A stretch of 64,000 nt of DNA from Aristolochia californica (Eukaryota > Streptophyta > Magnoliopsida > Piperales > Aristolochiaceae), in the NCBI GenBank assembly GCA_029961685.1, contig JARWKL010000007.1, forward strand, positions 12,485,406-12,549,405, written 5' to 3'. The notes under the pieces were generated by a model. That model was not told where the DNA came from and did not search any database. It was given only the letters and a program-made list of their open reading frames with translations. Shown here one piece after another: positions 27,071-39,299 of this stretch. Numbering within the stretch: position 1 is the stretch's first letter; each line of letters starts with the position of its first letter. The position numbers and the translations under genes are program-made.

Positions 27071-28160
27071 AAGTAAAGTGAAATATAGAAAGAAAGATGA
27101 AATATAAAAAGTAAAATGAAATTTATAAAGAAAGATGAAATATAGAAAGTAAAATAAAATATAGTAAAAAAAATGATGTATAGAAAGTAACATGAATTAA
27201 AGAAATAATGGTGAAAAATAGAAAGTAAAATGAAATATAGAAAGAAGGATAAAATAAAGAAAGTAAAATGAAATATAGAAAGAAATATGAAACAAAGAAA
27301 GTAAAAAGAAATATATAAAGAAAGATGAAATATAGAAAATAAAATGTAATATAGAAAGAAAGATGAAATAAAAAAATGAAATATTGAAAGAAAAAGGAAA
27401 TATGGAAAGAAAGATGAATTATAGAAAGGAAAATGAAATATAGAAAGAAGTTGAAATATAGAAAGTAAAATGAAAAAAAAGAAAGTAAGATGAAAAATAG
27501 AAAGAAAAATAAAATATAAAAAGAAAGATGAAATATAGAAAGTAAAATAAAATACAGAAATAAAGATAAAATATAGAAAATAAATAAAATTTAGAAAGAA
27601 TGATGAAATATAGAAAGTAAAACAAAATGTAGAAAGAAGGTTAAAATAAAGAAAGTAAAATGAAATATAGAATGAAATATGAAATATAGAAAGTAAAATG
27701 AAATATCTAAAGAAAGATGAAATATAGAAAGTAAAATGTAATATAGAAAGAAAGAAGAAATAAAAATAAAATAAAGTGAAATATTGTAAGAAAAAGGAAA
27801 ATGCAAAGAAAGATAAAATATAGAAAGAAAGTTGAATTATAGAAAGTAAAATGAAACGTAGAAAGAAGATGAAATATAGAAATTAAAATGAAAAATAGAA
27901 GGTAAGATGAGAAATAGAAAGTAAGATGAAATATAGAAAGTGAGATGAAATATGGAAAGTAAAATAAAATAAAGAAAGAAAGATGAAATATAGAAAGTAC
28001 AATGAAAGACAGAAAGAATGATGAAGTATAGAAAGTAAAATAAAATATAGAATGTAAAATGAAATATAGTAAAAGAAACTATATATAGAAAGTAACATGA
28101 AATAAAGAAAGGAAGATGAAATATAGAAACTAAAATGAAATATAGAAAGAAAGATGAAAT
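27071..28160 (+). repeat. 3.6 kb higher-order repeat, copy C (partial)
   Basis: This copy matches the first 1.1 kb of copies A and B at an offset of 3586-3587 bp up to about 27820. It then differs by roughly one dimer while keeping the diagnostic aaactatatatag and gaaaggaagatg variants to about 28115. Beyond about 28160 the order of variants no longer follows the unit. Copy C therefore marks the right edge of this HOR domain. Confidence 0.72.
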
Positions 28161-29984
28161 ATAGAAAGTAAAATGTAAAACAAAAAGAAAGATGAAATAA
28201 AAAAAATGAAATATTAAATAAAATTGGAAATATGGAAATAAATATGAATTATAGAAAGAAAGATGAACTATAGAAAGTAAAATGAAATATAGAAAGTAAA
28301 ATGAAAAATAGAAAGGAAGATGAAAAATAGAAAGTAAAATAAAATACAAAAAGAAAGATGAAATATAGAAAGTAAAATGAAATACATGAAATAAAGATTA
28401 AATATAGAAAGTAAAATGAAATTTAGAAAGAAAGATGAAATATAGAAAGTAAAATAAAATATATAAAGAAGGTTAAAATAAAGAAAGTGAAATGAAATAT
28501 AGAATGAAATATCTCAAGAAAGATGAAATATAGAAAGTAAAATGTAATATAGAAAGAAAGAAGAAATAAAAATAAAATATAATGAAATATTGAAAGAAAA
28601 AGGAAAAATGGAAAGAAAGATAAAATACAGAAAGAAAGTTGAATTATAGAAAGTAAAATGAAATGTAGAAAGAAGATGAAATATAGAAAGTAAAATGAAA
28701 AATAGAAGGTAAGATGAAAAATAGAAAGTAATTTGAAATACAGAAAGTGAGATGAAATATAGAAAATAAAATAAAATAAAGAAAGAAAAATAAAATATAG
28801 AAAGTAAAATGAAATACAAAAAGAATGATGAAGTACAGAAAGTAAAATAAAATATAGAATGTAAAATGAAATATAGTAAGAAAAACGATATATAGAAAGT
28901 AACATGAAATAAAGAAAGAAAGATGAAATATAGAAACTAAAATAAAATATAGAAAGAAAGATGAAATATAGAAAGTGAAATGAAATACAGAAAGAAAGAT
29001 GAAATAAATAAAGTAAAAAGAAATATAGAAAGAAAGATGAATTATAAAAAGTAAAATGAATTTTATAAAGAAAGATGAAATATAGAAAGTAAAATAAAAT
29101 ATAATAAAAAACTGATGTATAGAAAGTAACATGAATTAAAGAAAGAAAAATGAAACATAGAAAGTAAAATGAAATATAGAAAGAAGGTTAAAATAAAGAA
29201 AGTAAAATGAAATATAGAAAGAAATATGAAACATAGAAAGTAAAATGAAATACATAAAGAAAGATGAAATATAGAAAGTAACATGAAATTAAAGAAAAAA
29301 AGGTAAAATATAGAAAGTAAAATGAAATATAGAAAAAAAGGTTAAAATAAAGAAAGTAAAATGAAATATAGAAAGAAATATGAAACAAAGAAAGTTAAAT
29401 AAAATATAGAAAGTAAAAAGAAATATATAAAGAAAGATGAAATATAGAAAATACAATTTAATATAGAAAGAAAGATGAAATAAAAAAATGAAATATTGAA
29501 AGAAAGTTGAATTATAGAAAGAAAAATGAAATATAGAAAGAAGTTGAAATATAGAAAGTAAAATAAAATATAAAAAGAAAGATGAAATATAGAAAGTAAA
29601 ATGAAATACAGAAAGAAAGATTAAATATAGAAAGTAAAATAAAATTTATAAAGAAAGATGAAATGTAGAAAGTAAAATAAAATATAGAAAGAAGGTTAAA
29701 ATAAAGAAAGTAAAATGAAATACATAAAGAAAGATGAAATATAGAAAGTAACATGAAATTAAGAAAGAAAGATGAAATATAGAAACTAAAATGAAATATA
29801 GAAAGAAGGTAAAATCAAATATAGAAAATGTGAAGATATTTAGAAAGTTAAAGGAAATGTAGAAAGAAAGATAAAATATCGAAAGTAAAATGAAATACAT
29901 AAAAAAAAATGAAATATAGAAAGTAAAATGAAATATAGATAGAAAGATGAAATATAGAATGTAAAACAAAATTTAGAAAGAAAA
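28161..29984 (+). repeat. Family 2 mosaic between two higher-order domains
   Basis: This stretch is satellite with family 2 variants in an irregular order. They include aaggtaagat at 28706, an acatgaaataaagattaaat monomer near 28382 and gaagatatttag near 29832. I found no clean long-period repeat inside it and no coding or other feature. It separates the 3.586 kb HOR from the family 1 island. Confidence 0.65.
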
Positions 29985-32900
29985 ATGATATATAGAAAGT
30001 TAAATGAAATATAGAAAGAAAGATAAAATATAGAACGTAAAATGAAATATAGAAAGTAAGATGATCTCTAGAAAGTAAAACTAGATATAGAAAGAAATAT
30101 GTAATACAGAAAATAAAATAAAATATAGAAAGAAAGATGAAAAATAGAAAGTAAAATAAAATATAAAAATAAAGATGAAATGTAGAAAGTAAAATAAAAT
30201 ATAGAAAGAAAGATGAAATATAGACAGTAAAATGAAATATAGTAAAAAAAATTATATATAGAAAGTAACATGAAATAAATAAATAAAGATGAAATGTAGA
30301 AAGTAAAATGAAATATAGTAAGAAAAATTATATATAGAAAGCAACTTGAATTAAATAAAGAAAGATGAAATGTAGAAAGTAAAATGAAATATAGAAAGAA
30401 AGATGAAATACATAAAGAAAGATGAAATATATACAAAGTAAAATGAAATATAGTAAGAAATATGAAATATAGAAAGTAAAATAAAATATAGAGATACAGA
30501 AATTTAAAATTTAATAGATAAAGAAAGAAGAAATATAAAAATAAATATGAAATATAGAAAAAAGGTTGAAATATAGAAAATAAAATAAAATATAGAATGA
30601 AAGACGAAATATAAAAAATGAAATGAAATATAGGAAGAAAGATGAAATATAGAAAGTAAAATGAAATATAGAAAGAAAAATGAGATATAGAATGAAAGAT
30701 AAAATATAGAAAGAAAGATGAAATATAGAAGATAAAATGAAATATAGGAAGAAAGATGAATTACAGAAAGAAAGATGAAATATAGAAAGTAAAATGAAAT
30801 ATAGAAAGAAAGAAGAAATATAGAAAGTAAAATGAAATACACAAAAAAAAGATGAAATATAGAAAGTAAAATAAAATATAGATAAAAAGATGAAATATAG
30901 AAAGTAAAATAAAATATAAAGAGAAAAATGATATATAGAAAGTTAAATGTACTATAGAAAGAAAGATAAAATATAAAAAGTAAAATGATATATAGAAAGT
31001 AAGATGATCTGTAGAAAGTAAAATTAAATATAGAAAGAAATATGAAGTATAGAAAATAAAATAAAATATAAAAAGAAAGATGAAATATAGAAAGTAAAAT
31101 AAAATATAGAAATAAAGATGAAATATAGAAAGTAAAATAAAATATAGAAAGAAAGATGAAATATAGATAGTAAAATAAAATATAGTAAGAAAAATTATCT
31201 ATAGAAAGTAACATGAAATAAATAAAGAAAGATAAAATATAGAAAGTAAAATGAAATATAGAAAGGAAGATGAAATACATAAAGAAAGATGAAATATATT
31301 AAAAGTAAAATGAAATATAGTAAGAATGATGAAATACAGAAAGTAAAATGAAATATAGAAATATAGATGAAATAATGAAAGTAAAATGAAATATTAAAAG
31401 AAGGATGAAATATAGAAATTTAAATATTAATATATAAAGAAAGAAGAAATATAAAAATAAATATGAAATATAGAAAAAATGGTTGAAATATAGAAAGTAA
31501 AATAAAATATAGAATGAAAGATGAAATTTAAAAAATGAATTGAAATATAGGAAGAAAGATGTAGAAAGAAAAATGAAAGATAAAATATTGAAAGTAAAAT
31601 GAAATATGGAAAGTACGATCATATAGAAAGTAAAATGAAATATAGAAATAAAGATGAATATAGAGAGTAAAATGAAATATAGAAAGTAAAATAAAATGTA
31701 GAAAGAAACACGACATATAGAAACTAAAATGAAATATAGAAAGAAAGTTAAAATATAAAAAGTAAAATGAAATACAAAAAGAAAAATTAAATATAGAAAG
31801 AAAGATGAAATATAGAAAGTTAAATGAAATATAGTAAGAAGAATGATATATAGAGAGTAACATGAAATAACGAAAGAAAGATGAAATATAAAAAGTGTAA
31901 TGAAATAAAGAAAAAAGATGAAATATAGAAAGAAGGTTAAAATAAAGAATGAAAAATGAAATGAAGAAAGAAATATGAAATTTAGAAAGTAAAATCAAAT
32001 ATAGAAAGTAAAATGAAATGTACAAAGAAAGATGAAATATAAAAGGTAAAAAATAATATAGAAAGAAGATGAAATATACAAAGTAAACGGAAAAATAGAA
32101 AGTAAGATGAAATATAGAAAGTAAAATGACATATAGAAAGACAGTTGAAATATAAAAAGTTACATAAAATAATGAAAGAAAGATGAAATATAGAAAAAAA
32201 AATGAAATATGGAAAGAAAGATGGAATATAGAAATTAAAATGAACTATAGATAGAAAGATGAAATATTGAAAGTAAAATGAAATATAGAAAGGAAGATGA
32301 AATATAAAAAGTAAAATCAAATACAGAAATAATGATGAAATAAAGAAAGTAAAATGAAATATAGAAAGAAAGATGAAATATAGAAAGTCAAATAAAATAT
32401 AGAAAGAATGATGAAATATGATAAGTAAAATGAAATACTGAAAGAAAGATGAAATATAGAAAGTAAAATTTACTACATAAATAAAATAAAATATAAAAAT
32501 AAATATGAAATATTGAAAAATAGTTGAAATATAGAAAGTAAAAAGAAATATAGAAAATAAAATGAAATATTGAAAGAAAGATGAAATATAGAAAGTAACA
32601 TGAAATATAGAAAGTAACATGAAAAATAGAAAGTAACATGCAAAAATAGAAAGGAAGATTAAATATAGCAAGTAAAATGAAATATAGAAAGAAAGATGAA
32701 ATATAGAATGTACAATGAAAAATAGATAGAAAGACGAAATATAGAAAGTAAAATGATGTACATAAAGAGAGATGAAATATAGAATTTAAAATAAAATACA
32801 GAAAGAAAGATGAAGTATAGAAAGTAAATTGACATTTAGAAAGAAAGATAAAATTTAGAAAGTTAAATTAAATACAGAAAGAATGATGAAATAAAGAAAG

Positions 32901-35034
32901 TAAAATGAAATATAGAAAGAAAGATGAAATATAGAAAGTCAAATGAAATATAAAAAGAATGATGAAATATGGAAAGTAAAATGAAATACTGAAAGAAAGA
33001 TGAAATATAGAAAGTAAAATTTACTATATAAATAAAATAAAATATAAAAATAAATATGAAATAATGAAAGAAAGATGAAATATAGAAAGTAACATGAAAT
33101 ATAGAATGGATGATGATATATAGAAAGTAAAATGAAATATAGAAAGATAGATGAAATTTAGAAAGTAAAATTAATATGGAAAAAAAGATGAAATAAAGAA
33201 AGTAAAATGAAATATAGAAAGAAAGATGAAATATAGAAAGTAAAATGAAATATATAAAAAAAATTATATTTAAATAAAATAAAAAATAAAAATAAATATG
33301 AAATATTGGAAAAAATTTGAACTATAGAAAGTAAAATAAAATATAGAATGTAAGACGAAATATAGAAAATAAAATGAAATATAGAAAGAAAGATGAAATA
33401 TAGAAAATAACATGAAATTTAGAAAAAAAGATGAAATATAGAAAGAAAGATGAAATATAGAAAGTAACATGAAATATAGAATGTATGATGATATATAGAA
33501 AGTAAAATGAAATATAGAAAGTAAAATAAAATATAGAAAGAAAGATGAAATATAAAAGATAAAATGAAATATAGGAAGAAAGATGAATTATAGAAAGAAA
33601 GATGAAATATAGAAAGTAAAATGAAATATAGAAAGAAAGAAGAAATATAGAACGAAAGATAAAATATAGAGAGTAAAATAAAACACAAAAACAAAGATGA
33701 AATATAGAAAGTAAAATGAAATATAGATAGAAAGATGAAATAAAGAAAGTAAAATAAAATATAGAAAGAAAAATTATATATAGAAAGTTAAATGAAATAT
33801 AGAAATAAAGATAAAATATAGAAAGTAAAATGAAATATAGAAAGTAAGATGTTCTGTAGAAAGTAAAATTAAATATAGAAAGAAATATGAAATATAGAAA
33901 ATAAAATAAAATATAGAAAGAAAGATGAAATATAGAAAGTAAAATGAAATATAGAAATAAAGATGAAATATAAAAGTAATAAAAAATATAGAAAGAGATA
34001 TGAAATATAGACAGTAAAATAAAATATAGTAAGAAAAATTATATATAGAAAGTAACATGAAATAAATAAAGAAAGATGAAATATATACAAAGTAAAATGA
34101 AATATAGTAAGAAAGAGAAAATATAGAAAGTAAAATTTAATGAAAGTAAAATGAAATACTAACAGAAGGATGAAATATAGAAATTTAAATATTAATATAT
34201 AAAGAAAGAAAAAATATAAAAATAAATATGAAATATAGAAAAAAGGTTGAAATTTAGAAAGTAAAATGAAATATAGAATGAAAGACGAAATATAAAAAAT
34301 GAAATGAAATATAGGAAGAAAGATGAAATATAGAAAGAAAGATGAAATATAGAAAGTAAAATGAAATATAGAAAGAAAAATGAAATATAGAATGAAAGAT
34401 AAAATATAGAAAGTAAAATGAAATATAGAAAGAAAGATGAAATATAGAAGATAAAATAAAATATAGGAAGAAAGATGAATTATAGAAAGAAAGATGAAAT
34501 ATAAAAAGTAAAATGAAATATAGAAAGAAAGAAGAAATATAGAATGAAAGATAAAATATGTAAACTAAAACGAAATACAAAAAAAAAGATGAATTATAGA
34601 AAGTAAAATAAAATATAGAATGAAAAATAATTTATAGAAAGTAAAATGAAATAGAAAAAGTAAGATAAAATATAGAAAGAAAGATGAAATATAGAAAATA
34701 AGATAAAATATAGAAAGAAAGATGAAAAATAGAAAGTAAAATGAAATACAGAAATAAAGATGAAATATAGAAGTAAAATAAAATATAGAAAGAAAGATGA
34801 AATATAGAAAGTAAAATGAAATATAGAAAGAAAGATGAAATACATAAAGAAAGATGAAATATATACAAAGTAAAATGAAATAAAGTAAGAAAGATGAAAT
34901 ATAGAAAGTAAAATGAAATATAGAAATATAGATGAAATAATGAAAGTAAAATGAAATACTAAAAGAAGGATGAAATATAGAAATTTAAAATTTAATATAT
35001 AAAGAAAGAAGAAATATAAAAAAAAAGGTTGAAA
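29985..35034 (+). repeat. Island of diverged family 1 satellite
   Basis: Family 1 markers reappear here and nowhere else outside 1-7889. They are gatgatctctag (30060), gatgatctgtag (31003), gatgttctgtag (33848), the AAATTT-type element (near 30501, 31420, 34181 and 34981) and gaaagacgaaatata (near 30603 and 34285). The order resembles the 2.75 kb unit, but lengths and bases differ more than among copies 1-3. The central part (about 31600-33400) is the least regular. The right junction near 35034 passes from ggttgaaatatag directly into the family 2 gaaaaatagaaagtaag pattern. Confidence 0.82.
32320..33060 (+). repeat. Block of about 190 bp repeated at 551-bp offset
   Basis: About 32320-32510 and 32871-33060 share an ordered run of rare variants: aatgatgaaataaagaaag (32331 and 32882), a tcaaat monomer, aatactg and an AT-rich tttacta-ataaataaaat segment (32469 and 33020). 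Both marker pairs give exactly 551 bp, which is 29 x 19. Sequence on either side of the two blocks is less alike. A third, weaker relative of the AT-rich segment lies near 33265. Confidence 0.7.
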
Positions 35035-37463
35035 TATAGAAAGTAAAATGAAAAATAGAAAGTAAGAAGAAAAATAGAAAGTAAAATAAAATATAAAAAG
35101 AAAGATGAAATATAGAAAGTAAAAGGAAATACAGAAAGAAACAATAAATATAGAAAGTAAAATGAAATTTAGAAAGAAAGATGAAATATAGAAAGTAAAA
35201 TAAAATATAAAAAGAAGGTTAAAATAAAGAAAGTAAAATGAAATATAGAATGAAATATGAAATATAGAAAGTAAAAAGAAATATATAAAGAAAGATGAAA
35301 TGTAGAAAGTAAAATGTAATATAGAAAGAAAGATGAGATAAAAAAAAAATATTGAAAAAAAAGGAAATATGGAAAGAAAGATGAATTATAGAAAGAAAGA
35401 TGAATTATAGAAAGGAAAATGAAATATAGAAAGAAGTTGAAATATAGAAAGTAAAATGAAAAATAGAAAGTAAGATGAAAATTAGAAAGTAAAATAAAAT
35501 ATAGAAAGAAAGATGAAATATAGAAACTAAAATGAAATACAGAAAGAAAGATTAAATATAGAAAGTAAAATGAAATTTAGAAAGAAAGATGACATATAGA
35601 AAGCAAAATAAAATATAGAAAGAAGGTTAAAATAAAGAAAGTAAAATGAAATATAGAATGAAATATGAAATATGAAATATAGAAAGTAAAATGAAATATA
35701 AAAAGAAATATGAAATATAGAAAGTAAAATGATATAGAAAGAAAGAAAAAATAAAAATAAAATAAAATGAAATATTGAACGGAAAAGGAAAAATGGAAAG
35801 AAAGATAAAATATAAAAAGAAAGTTGAATTATGGAAAGTAAAATGAAATGTAAAAAGAAGATGAAATATAGAAAGTAAAATGAAAAATATAAGGTAAGAT
35901 GAAAAATAGAAAGTAAGATAAAATATAGAAAGTGAGATGAAATATAGAAAGTAAAATAAAATAAATAAAGAAAGATGAATTATAAAAAGTAAAATGAAAT
36001 ACAAAAAGAATGATGAAGTATAGAAAGGAAAATAAAATATAGAATGGAAAATGAAATATAGTACGAAAAACGATATATAGAAAGTAACATGAAATAAAGA
36101 AAGAAAGATGAAATATAGAAACTAAAATGAAATATAGAAAGAAAGATGAAATATAGAAAGTGAAATGAAATATAGAAAGAAAGATGAAATAGAGAAAGTA
36201 AAATAAAATATAGAAAGAAAGATGGAATATAAAAAGTAAAATGTAATTTATAAAGAAAGATGAAATATAGAAAGTAAAATAAAATATAGAAAAAAAAAAT
36301 GATGTATAGAAAGTAACATGAATTAAAGAAAGAAAGGTGAAAAATAAAACGTAAAATGAAATATAAAAAGAAGGTTAAAATAAATAAAGTAAAATAAAAT
36401 ATAGAAAGAAATATGAAACATAGAAAGTAAAAAGAAATATATAAAGAAAGTTGAAATATAGAAAGTAAAATGTAATATAGAAAAAAATATGAAATAAAAA
36501 AATGAAATATTGAAAGAAAAAGGAAATATGGAAAGAAAGATGAATTATAGAAAGGAAAATGAAATGTAGAAAGAATTTGAAAATAGAAAGTAAGATGAAA
36601 TATAGAAAGTGAGATGAAATATAGAAAGTAAAATAAAATAAAGAAAGAAATATGAAATATAGAAAGTAAAATGAAATACAGAAAGAATGATGAAGTATAG
36701 AAAGTAAAATAAAATATAGAATGTAACATGAAATATAGTAAGAGAAACGATATATAGAAAGTAACATGAAATGAAGAAAGGAAGATGAAATATAGAAAAT
36801 AAAATGAAATATAGAAAGAAAGATGAAATATAGAAAGTGAAATGAAATATAGAAAGAAAGATGAAATATAGAAAGTAAAATGAAATATAGAAAGAAAGAT
36901 GAAATATAAAAAGTAAAATAAAATTTATAAAGAAATATGAAATATTGAAAGTAAAATAAATGATGTATAGAAAGTAACATGAAAGAAAGAAAGAAAGTTG
37001 AAATATAGAAAGAAAGATGAAATATAGAAAGTGAAATGAAATATAGTAAGAAAGATGAAATAGAGAAAGTAAAATGAAATATGAAAGAAAAATGAAATAT
37101 AAAATGTAAAATGAAATTTATAAAGAAAGATGAAATATAGAAAGTAAAATAAAATATAGTAAAAAAATGATGTATAGAAAGTAACATGAATTAATGAAAG
37201 AAAGATGAAAAATAGAAAGTAAAATGAAATATAGAAAGAAGGTTCAAATAAAGAAACTAACATGAAATATAGAAAGAAAGATGAAATATAGAAAGTGAAA
37301 TGAAATATAGAAAGAAAGATGAAATACAGAAAGTAAAATGAAATATAGGAAGAAAGATGAAATATAAAAGTAAAATGAAATTTATAAAGAAAGATGAAAT
37401 ATAAAAGTAAAATGAAATTTATAAAGAAAGATGAAATATAGAAAGTAAAATGTAATATAGGAA

Positions 37464-39073
37464 GAAAAATAAAATAAAAAAAATGAAATATTGAAAGAAA
37501 GATGAAATTATAGAAAGAAAGATGAATTATAGAAAGGAAAATGAAATATAGAAGGAATTTGAAATATAAAAAGAAAAATGAATAATAGAAAGTAAGATGA
37601 AAAATAGAAAGAAAAATAAAATATAGAAAAAGAGATGAAATATAGAAAGTAAAATGAAATACCGAAAGAAAGTTTAAATATAGAAAGTAAAATGAAATTT
37701 AGAAAGAAAGATAAAATATAGAAAGTAAAATAAAATATAAAAAGAATGTTAAAATTAAGAAAGTAAAATGAAATATAGAATGAAATATGAAATATAGAAA
37801 ATAAAAAGAAATATATAAAGAAAGATGAAATGTAGAAAGTAAAATGTAATATAGAAAGAAAAATGAAATAAAAAAATAAAATATTGAAAGAAAAAGGAAA
37901 TATGGAAAGAAAGATGAGTTATAGAAAGAATGATGAATTATAGAAAGGAAAATGAAATATAGAAAGAAGTGGAAATATAGAAAGTAAAATGAAAAATAGA
38001 AAGTAAGATGAAAAATAGAAAGTAAAATAAAATGTAGAAAGAAAGATGAAATATAGAAACTAAAATGAAATACAGAAAGAAAGATTAAATATAGAAAGTA
38101 AAATGAAATTTAGAAAGAAAGATGACATATAGAAAGTAAAATAAAATATAGAAAGAAGGTTAAAATAAAGAAAGTAAAAAGAAATATTGAATGAAATATG
38201 AAATATAGAAAGTAAAAAGAAATATATAAAGAAAGATGAAATGTAGAAAGTAAATTGTAATATAGATAGAAAAATAAAATAAAAAAAATGAAATATTGAA
38301 AGAAAGATGAAATTATAGAAAGAAAGATGAATTATAGAAAGGAAAATGAAATATAGAAGGAATTTGAAATATAAAAAGAAAAATGAATAATAGAAAGTAA
38401 GATGAAAAATAGAAAGAAAAATAAAATATAGAAAAAGAGATGAAATATAGAAAGTAAAATGAAATACCGAAAGAAAGTTTAAATATAGAAAGTAAAATGA
38501 AATTTAGAAAGAAAGATAAAATATAGAAAGTAAAATAAAATATAAAAAGAATGTTAAAATTAAGAAAGTAAAATGAAATATAGAATGAAATATGAAATAT
38601 AGAAAATAAAAAGAAATATATAAAGAAAGATGAAATGTAGAAAGTAAAATGTAATATAGAAAGAAAAATGAAATAAAAAAATAAAATATTGAAAGAAAAA
38701 GGAAATATGGAAAGAAAGATGAGTTATAGAAAGAATGATGAATTATAGAAAGGAAAATGAAATATAGAAAGAAGTGGAAATATAGAAAGTAAAATGAAAA
38801 ATAGAAAGTAAGATGAAAAATAGAAAGTAAAATAAAATGTAGAAAGAAAGATGAAATATAGAAACTAAAATGAAATACAGAAAGAAAGATTAAATATAGA
38901 AAGTAAAATGAAATTTAGAAAGAAAGATGACATATAGAAAGTAAAATAAAATATAGAAAGAAGGTTAAAATAAAGAAAGTAAAAAGAAATATTGAATGAA
39001 ATATGAAATATAGAAAGTAAAAAGAAATATATAAAGAAAGATGAAATGTAGAAAGTAAATTGTAATATAGATA
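37464..39073 (+). repeat. 805-bp tandem duplication, near-exact
   Basis: Two adjacent copies, 37464-38268 and 38269-39073, share a constant 805-bp offset at every marker I checked. These are gaaaaataaaat (37464 and 38269), gaaggaattt (37551 and 38356), accg (37661 and 38466), aatgtagaaa (38031 and 38836), gaaatattgaatg (38181 and 38986) and taaattgtaa (38251 and 39056). I found no internal difference by eye. Each copy is itself made of two related blocks of about 0.4 kb. Confidence 0.9.
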
Positions 39074-39299
39074 GAAAGATGAAATAAAAAAAATAAAATA
39101 TTGAAAGAAAAAGGAAATATGGAAAAAAAGATGTATTATAGAAAGAAAGATGAATTATAGAAAGGATAATGAAATATAGAAAGAAGTTGAAATATAGAAA
39201 GTAAAATGAAAAATAGAAAGTAAGATGAAAAATAGAAAGTAAAATGAAATATAGAAAGAAAGATGAAATATAGAAACTAAAATGAAACACAGAAAGAAA

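Larger units (their letters stand above)
19842..28160 (+). repeat. 3.586 kb higher-order repeat domain
   Basis: A second large HOR occupies this region in two full copies and one partial copy. Diagnostic variants are agtaaagtg (19862, 23486, 27072), gaaggataaaataaag, the gcaaagaaagataaaat variant and aaactatatatag. The aaggtaagat marker falls at 20707, 22277, 24293, 25863 and 27899. Its spacing alternates 1570, 2016, 1570 and about 2036 bp, so each unit contains two unequal sub-blocks that sum to 3586 bp. The left edge is set where the sequence upstream of the first agtaaagtg stops matching that of copies 2 and 3. Confidence 0.88.

Noticed and set aside
36375..37187. Apparent multi-pass membrane proteins on the minus strand
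   Set aside because: Hydrophobicity follows from T-rich codons (Phe, Ile, Leu, Tyr, Ser) of the complement. There is no charged-loop pattern, signal peptide logic or promoter context.
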